Positions 60,363-64,000 of a DNA stretch of 64,000 bases are shown here, piece after piece. The first letter of the stretch is position 1, and each line of letters begins with the position of its first letter. The DNA comes from Leptasterias polaris (Eukaryota > Echinodermata > Asteroidea > Forcipulatida > Asteriidae): the NCBI GenBank assembly GCA_037783415.1, contig JAZGTN010000017.1:254501-318500 (forward strand), in the 5' to 3' direction. Under the pieces are notes generated by a model, which was given only the letters and a program-made list of their open reading frames with translations, ran no database searches and was not told the DNA's origin. The translations under genes and the position numbers were made by a program.

Positions 60363-62985
60363 TTATAGACACTGCAAGGTTTGCTTCGCAAGTTTTCTGT
60401 AAAATTGTTCACTACTCTTGGTAGAATAATGTGGCTGGTAACCTTATTTTGGTAAGCACAATTATTTGTTTGTGTTTACCTACTTTGTGTGCCTTAAGCA
60501 GCTGAAACTGTGTGAAACAATGTTAACCTTAGCTGCCTGATGAGGGAGCTTCAATTAGCAAAATCGTATAAACTCTTAGCCAATCGGATCTCTTGTTACA
60601 TTTATGGCACCACAGACACCAGTTCACACTTTCACCATCATAATTAGCAAATGTCTTTGTAGCCAAACAAAAAGCCAATACTTATTAGTGTTAATATTAG
60701 TGCTAATAGTAATTTTAAAACAAAACTGTAAGTATATTCTTGTGGCATGGCCCCTGTAGGGATTCGCACACTCCAGCAAGCGTTTTTAAACTAGGGTTCA
60801 TCTGTCAATATTTTGTGCCCTTCATCTTAAAAATGAAATTAATATATCTTGCCATTTTTATGGGTTACGGTTTGATGTTATTGATCTCCGTGAACTGAGA
60901 TAAGATAAAATGGAATGACCTCGCTATTGACTGCTTTCATTTACCTGTGTTTTGTATTTCGCTTGAGGAACAATTGGTAGTTCTCGTCTTCATTCCATGA
61001 AATGCAGTCGGCACTCAACGCACAAGCGATCTCCCGGTGGATCTGAACAATAGACTATTGTGACTGGCGCACGCATGAGGACCGTTTATACCTGCCGCGT
61101 GTGTAATTAGCTCGTTTGACCGTATTGAGAAAATAATGAGAAAAAGTGGGTCAACTTATTATAGAGCACATTTTTATATAACAAGTAACAAGTGGACCAC
61201 TGTACACTTATTTAATCCTCCCACAGCAGTCCATCTATACGTATAACATAGAGCAAAGTCGCAATCTTGTATTAAGGTCAAAAACGGCAATATTTTTGTT
61301 TTTCTGACGGAAGTTTTACTTACATTTGTTAATATTTATTCGGTATGTCAAATAGTTCAAGTAGTTCCTAATAAACAAGTTATTCGAATTTATTAAAACT
61401 TCAAATAAACTGCGTTGACTAATTTTCTCTTTGTTTACACAACTAAAAGAGGGGCATCCATTCATTTTCCAATAAATATAGTCATTTGGAAAAATGGGGG
61501 TGATGAGGGACTTAGAAGTCTCCAAGCTTACGTTAAAACTGTCTAAAATCGTTAAAACTGTGTAAGATCACTCCCGAATTTGTGTGATAATTATATTTAA
61601 TCAAAACAGCAAATTGGCTTTGACCTTTTGACTTTATGACCTCACATTTCAAATTTCACATGAAGAGTATTAGGTAAATTGACTCACATTTTACACTATG
61701 TTAACGTGTGTTAGCAGCCTCAAATACCCCCTCCCGACTTTCATATATATATTGAAAAATCTAATGTATTAAAAAACTGAATATGATATTGAAGCCCAAC
61801 TTGCCATTAATTGATGTACAATACGTTTGTTATTCGCATTATGATTAAATCAACTGCAAATATATTTGACAGCAAAACAAACATGATTGCTTGTTTTTTC
61901 TTCATAATATGTCTGTTTTTCCTTCAAGCCGAACTTATGAAAACATAATAATTACAATACGTTTACCTTAAAAAATGAATTCGGTTTCATAACAACTGCT
62001 TACCTAATTTTTTGTGTAGGGCCGTGCTACCTTTAGTTATCAAAGACGAGCAATTGGACAGTATTAGATTATGTTCTAAAAATAAAAATAAAATTGGTCC
62101 ACCACGCCTATTATCTCCATGTGCCGAGGCAGTGGTGTGTTCATTGAAGGCAGGCTATTATTAAACACATTCACCTTGGCTCTCTATTGATACATTGTGT
62201 GGATGCAATATCCAATTTTCATGACGAAGAGATTGGTGTCAAACAGGCAACTCGCCACCCGGAGAATTAACAGTTTTATACGAGATGAGAACGCTGTTCT
62301 AAAAAGAAACAATCACAATATGTAAGTACAGTTTATTTGCTATTTTTGTTTTATGTAATCAATATTAAGGCATATTAGGAAGCTAATGTTAGTTGAATAT
62401 TCATTGTCATGGAATTGTCTGTTACTTTGTATTGCAATACAATTCCCTATTTGTTGAAATTATTTTTCATCTCACACTATGAAAACTTGTGAGGTAAAAG
62501 TCTATCGGACAAATGTCGTTGAAATGATAAGGGAATGCGGAACTTATTCGGTGTTCTACTCGTATGCAAGAGGGTAGTATTTTCCCCAAGAACCCTCATA
62601 TAGATCCTCAAAAACCAAATAATTGTATTCAGTCCAACGTGTTGATGTGAAGTGGCGCAGGAACGGAGGAGCGCCTGATTGATGAGGTAACATTGTGTAA
62701 TATGCATGGTGTAGACCTCCGCGGTATAGGACAGCGGCCTAATTTAAGGGTTGTGGAATTTGAGGATATACAAAGTGGGTACAATGGGGGGGGGGGGGTG
62801 TTTCTAGCTGTGTATTTATTGTATTTAGCCCATTGTGTTCATACATAATCCCGACAATTTACCTATGGGGACCCCGGTGCTAATCCCGTCTAAGCCTTGC
62901 AAATGGGTTCTCAGTCCCTAGATTGCGTGGGTTTTTCTCTATATTATTCCCCTATCTTAAAACTGAATATTTCTTCGTCGTCTTT
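60363..62985. other. Non-coding stretch with one dispersed repeat
   Basis: 61455-61590 is related to 48655-48780 in FREP-2 intron 2. A poly-G run lies at 62788-62799. No coding exon, tandem repeat or inverted repeat beyond that could be supported. Confidence 0.4.
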
Positions 62986-62988
62986 TCG

Positions 62989-64000
62989 CAGCACTTTTCA
63001 AGTGAATTTGTTTACGCTGATCCCAATCGTTAACATTTGAACGATTAACCAGATTATCGTTTGGTTAACCGGGTAACCGTGCAATCGATTTGTTTTGGAA
63101 CGCCCTCTAGCGTTCAATGTTTCTTTCAACTAATGCCGCATGCAAAGTAATGAAATAACGAAGAATTAAGCCTGTAAATTGGAAACGATATAGGTGTGGC
63201 AATAATGGTCAGCATTTCGCAGCACTTTTCAAGTGAATTTTTCAACGTTTATCCGAACCGTACAAATGTGAACATTTAACCGTAAGATCTGTCACTTAAC
63301 CGTGTAACCGTCAAAGGCTTACGTATAAGCCTGCGCATTCACAAATTGTTGTGGAACGCCCCCTAATGTGCAATGTTTCTCACAAATATTACTACACGCA
63401 CAGATGTAATGAAATAACAAAGACTATGAGTCTGTAAATTGGGAATGATAAGTGTGTGTTTTATGGGATATTGTGCTGTGAAAATCGTGATCACAGTTAT
63501 TATGGTCAGCATTACGCGGCACTTTTTAAGTGATTTTTTCAACGTTTATCCGAACCGTACAAATAAATGTAAACGTTTAACCATAAGATCTGTCACTTAA
63601 CCGTGTAACCGTCACAGGCTTACGTATAAGCCTGCGCATTCACGAATTGTTGTGGAACGCCCCCTAGCGTGCAATGTTTCTCACAAATATTGCTACACGC
63701 ACAGATGTATTGAAATAACAAAGACTATGAGTCTGTAAATTGGAATGATAAGTGTGTGTGTTTTATGGGATATTGTGCTGTGAAAATCGTAATCACAGTT
63801 ATTATGGTCAGCATTACGAGGCACTTTTTAAGTGATTTTTTCAACGTTTATCCGAACCGTACAAATAAATGTAAACGTTTAACCGTAATTAAGATCTGTC
63901 ACTTAACCATGTAATCACTTAACCGTGCTTAACTCACTTAAGCCTGAGCATTCACGGTTATTTTTGGTCAACATACCGTTTCTGAAACAGTTGGTGACCC
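62989..64000 (+). repeat. Tandem repeat array, unit about 230-300 bp, running off the window
   Basis: Four units start at about 62989, 63217, 63511 and 63814, each with GCAGCACTTTTCAAGTGA or GGCACTTTTTAAGTGA. The fuller units continue with TTTATCCGAACCGTACAAA, AAGATCTGTCACTTAACC, GTTGTGGAACGCCCC and GACTATGAGTCTGTAAATTG. The first unit is the most divergent and shortest. Satellite-like and non-coding. Confidence 0.9.

Overview
The window looks like a gene-poor, repeat-rich piece of an animal nuclear genome, most likely a marine deuterostome and probably an echinoderm. That placement is inference. It rests on spliced genes with GT/AG introns, secreted fibrinogen-domain lectin genes, many decayed LINEs of CR1/L2 type, TTAGGG-type telomeric repeats, and a dense population of foldback elements and MITEs. 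Nothing looks prokaryotic.

Only two host genes can be supported, and they are paralogues on the + strand. FREP-1 (12703-24481, six exons, 376 aa with all exons or 335 aa without exon 3) and FREP-2 (46958-54144, six exons, 333 aa) each have a signal peptide exon, an exon for a small four-cysteine N-terminal module I do not recognise, a Ser/Thr-rich linker, and a C-terminal fibrinogen-related domain (FBG/FReD). All exons join in frame with consistent phases and the totals are exact multiples of three. Such proteins are typically secreted, calcium-dependent lectins of innate immunity. FREP-1 has an extra symmetric exon that looks like a partial copy of exon 2. FREP-2 has an intron inside the FBG domain that FREP-1 lacks.

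Layout: 1-2072, a direct duplication of about 0.6 kb split by a MITE. 5970-8262, a frameshifted LINE. 10.5-12.5 kb, GACTCG minisatellites and two MITEs that end about 170 bp before the FREP-1 start. 12.7-24.5 kb, FREP-1, with a minus-strand LINE in intron 3 and a plus-strand LINE in intron 4 whose tail stops about 27 bp before exon 5. 24.5-46.9 kb, a repeat sea holding LINE 3' ends, a SINE-like unit, a 5.46 kb near-perfect inverted repeat (30082-35542), a three-level nest of mobile elements (35545-40148) that includes a TTAGGG array, and a GA-rich minisatellite split by a LINE. 47-54 kb, FREP-2, bracketed by inverted copies of one foldback family. 54.4-64 kb, further foldback elements and a roughly 300 bp tandem array reaching the window end.

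Coordinates of repeat edges were judged by eye and can be off by tens of bases. Exon boundaries are exact as read, but no transcript evidence was available.
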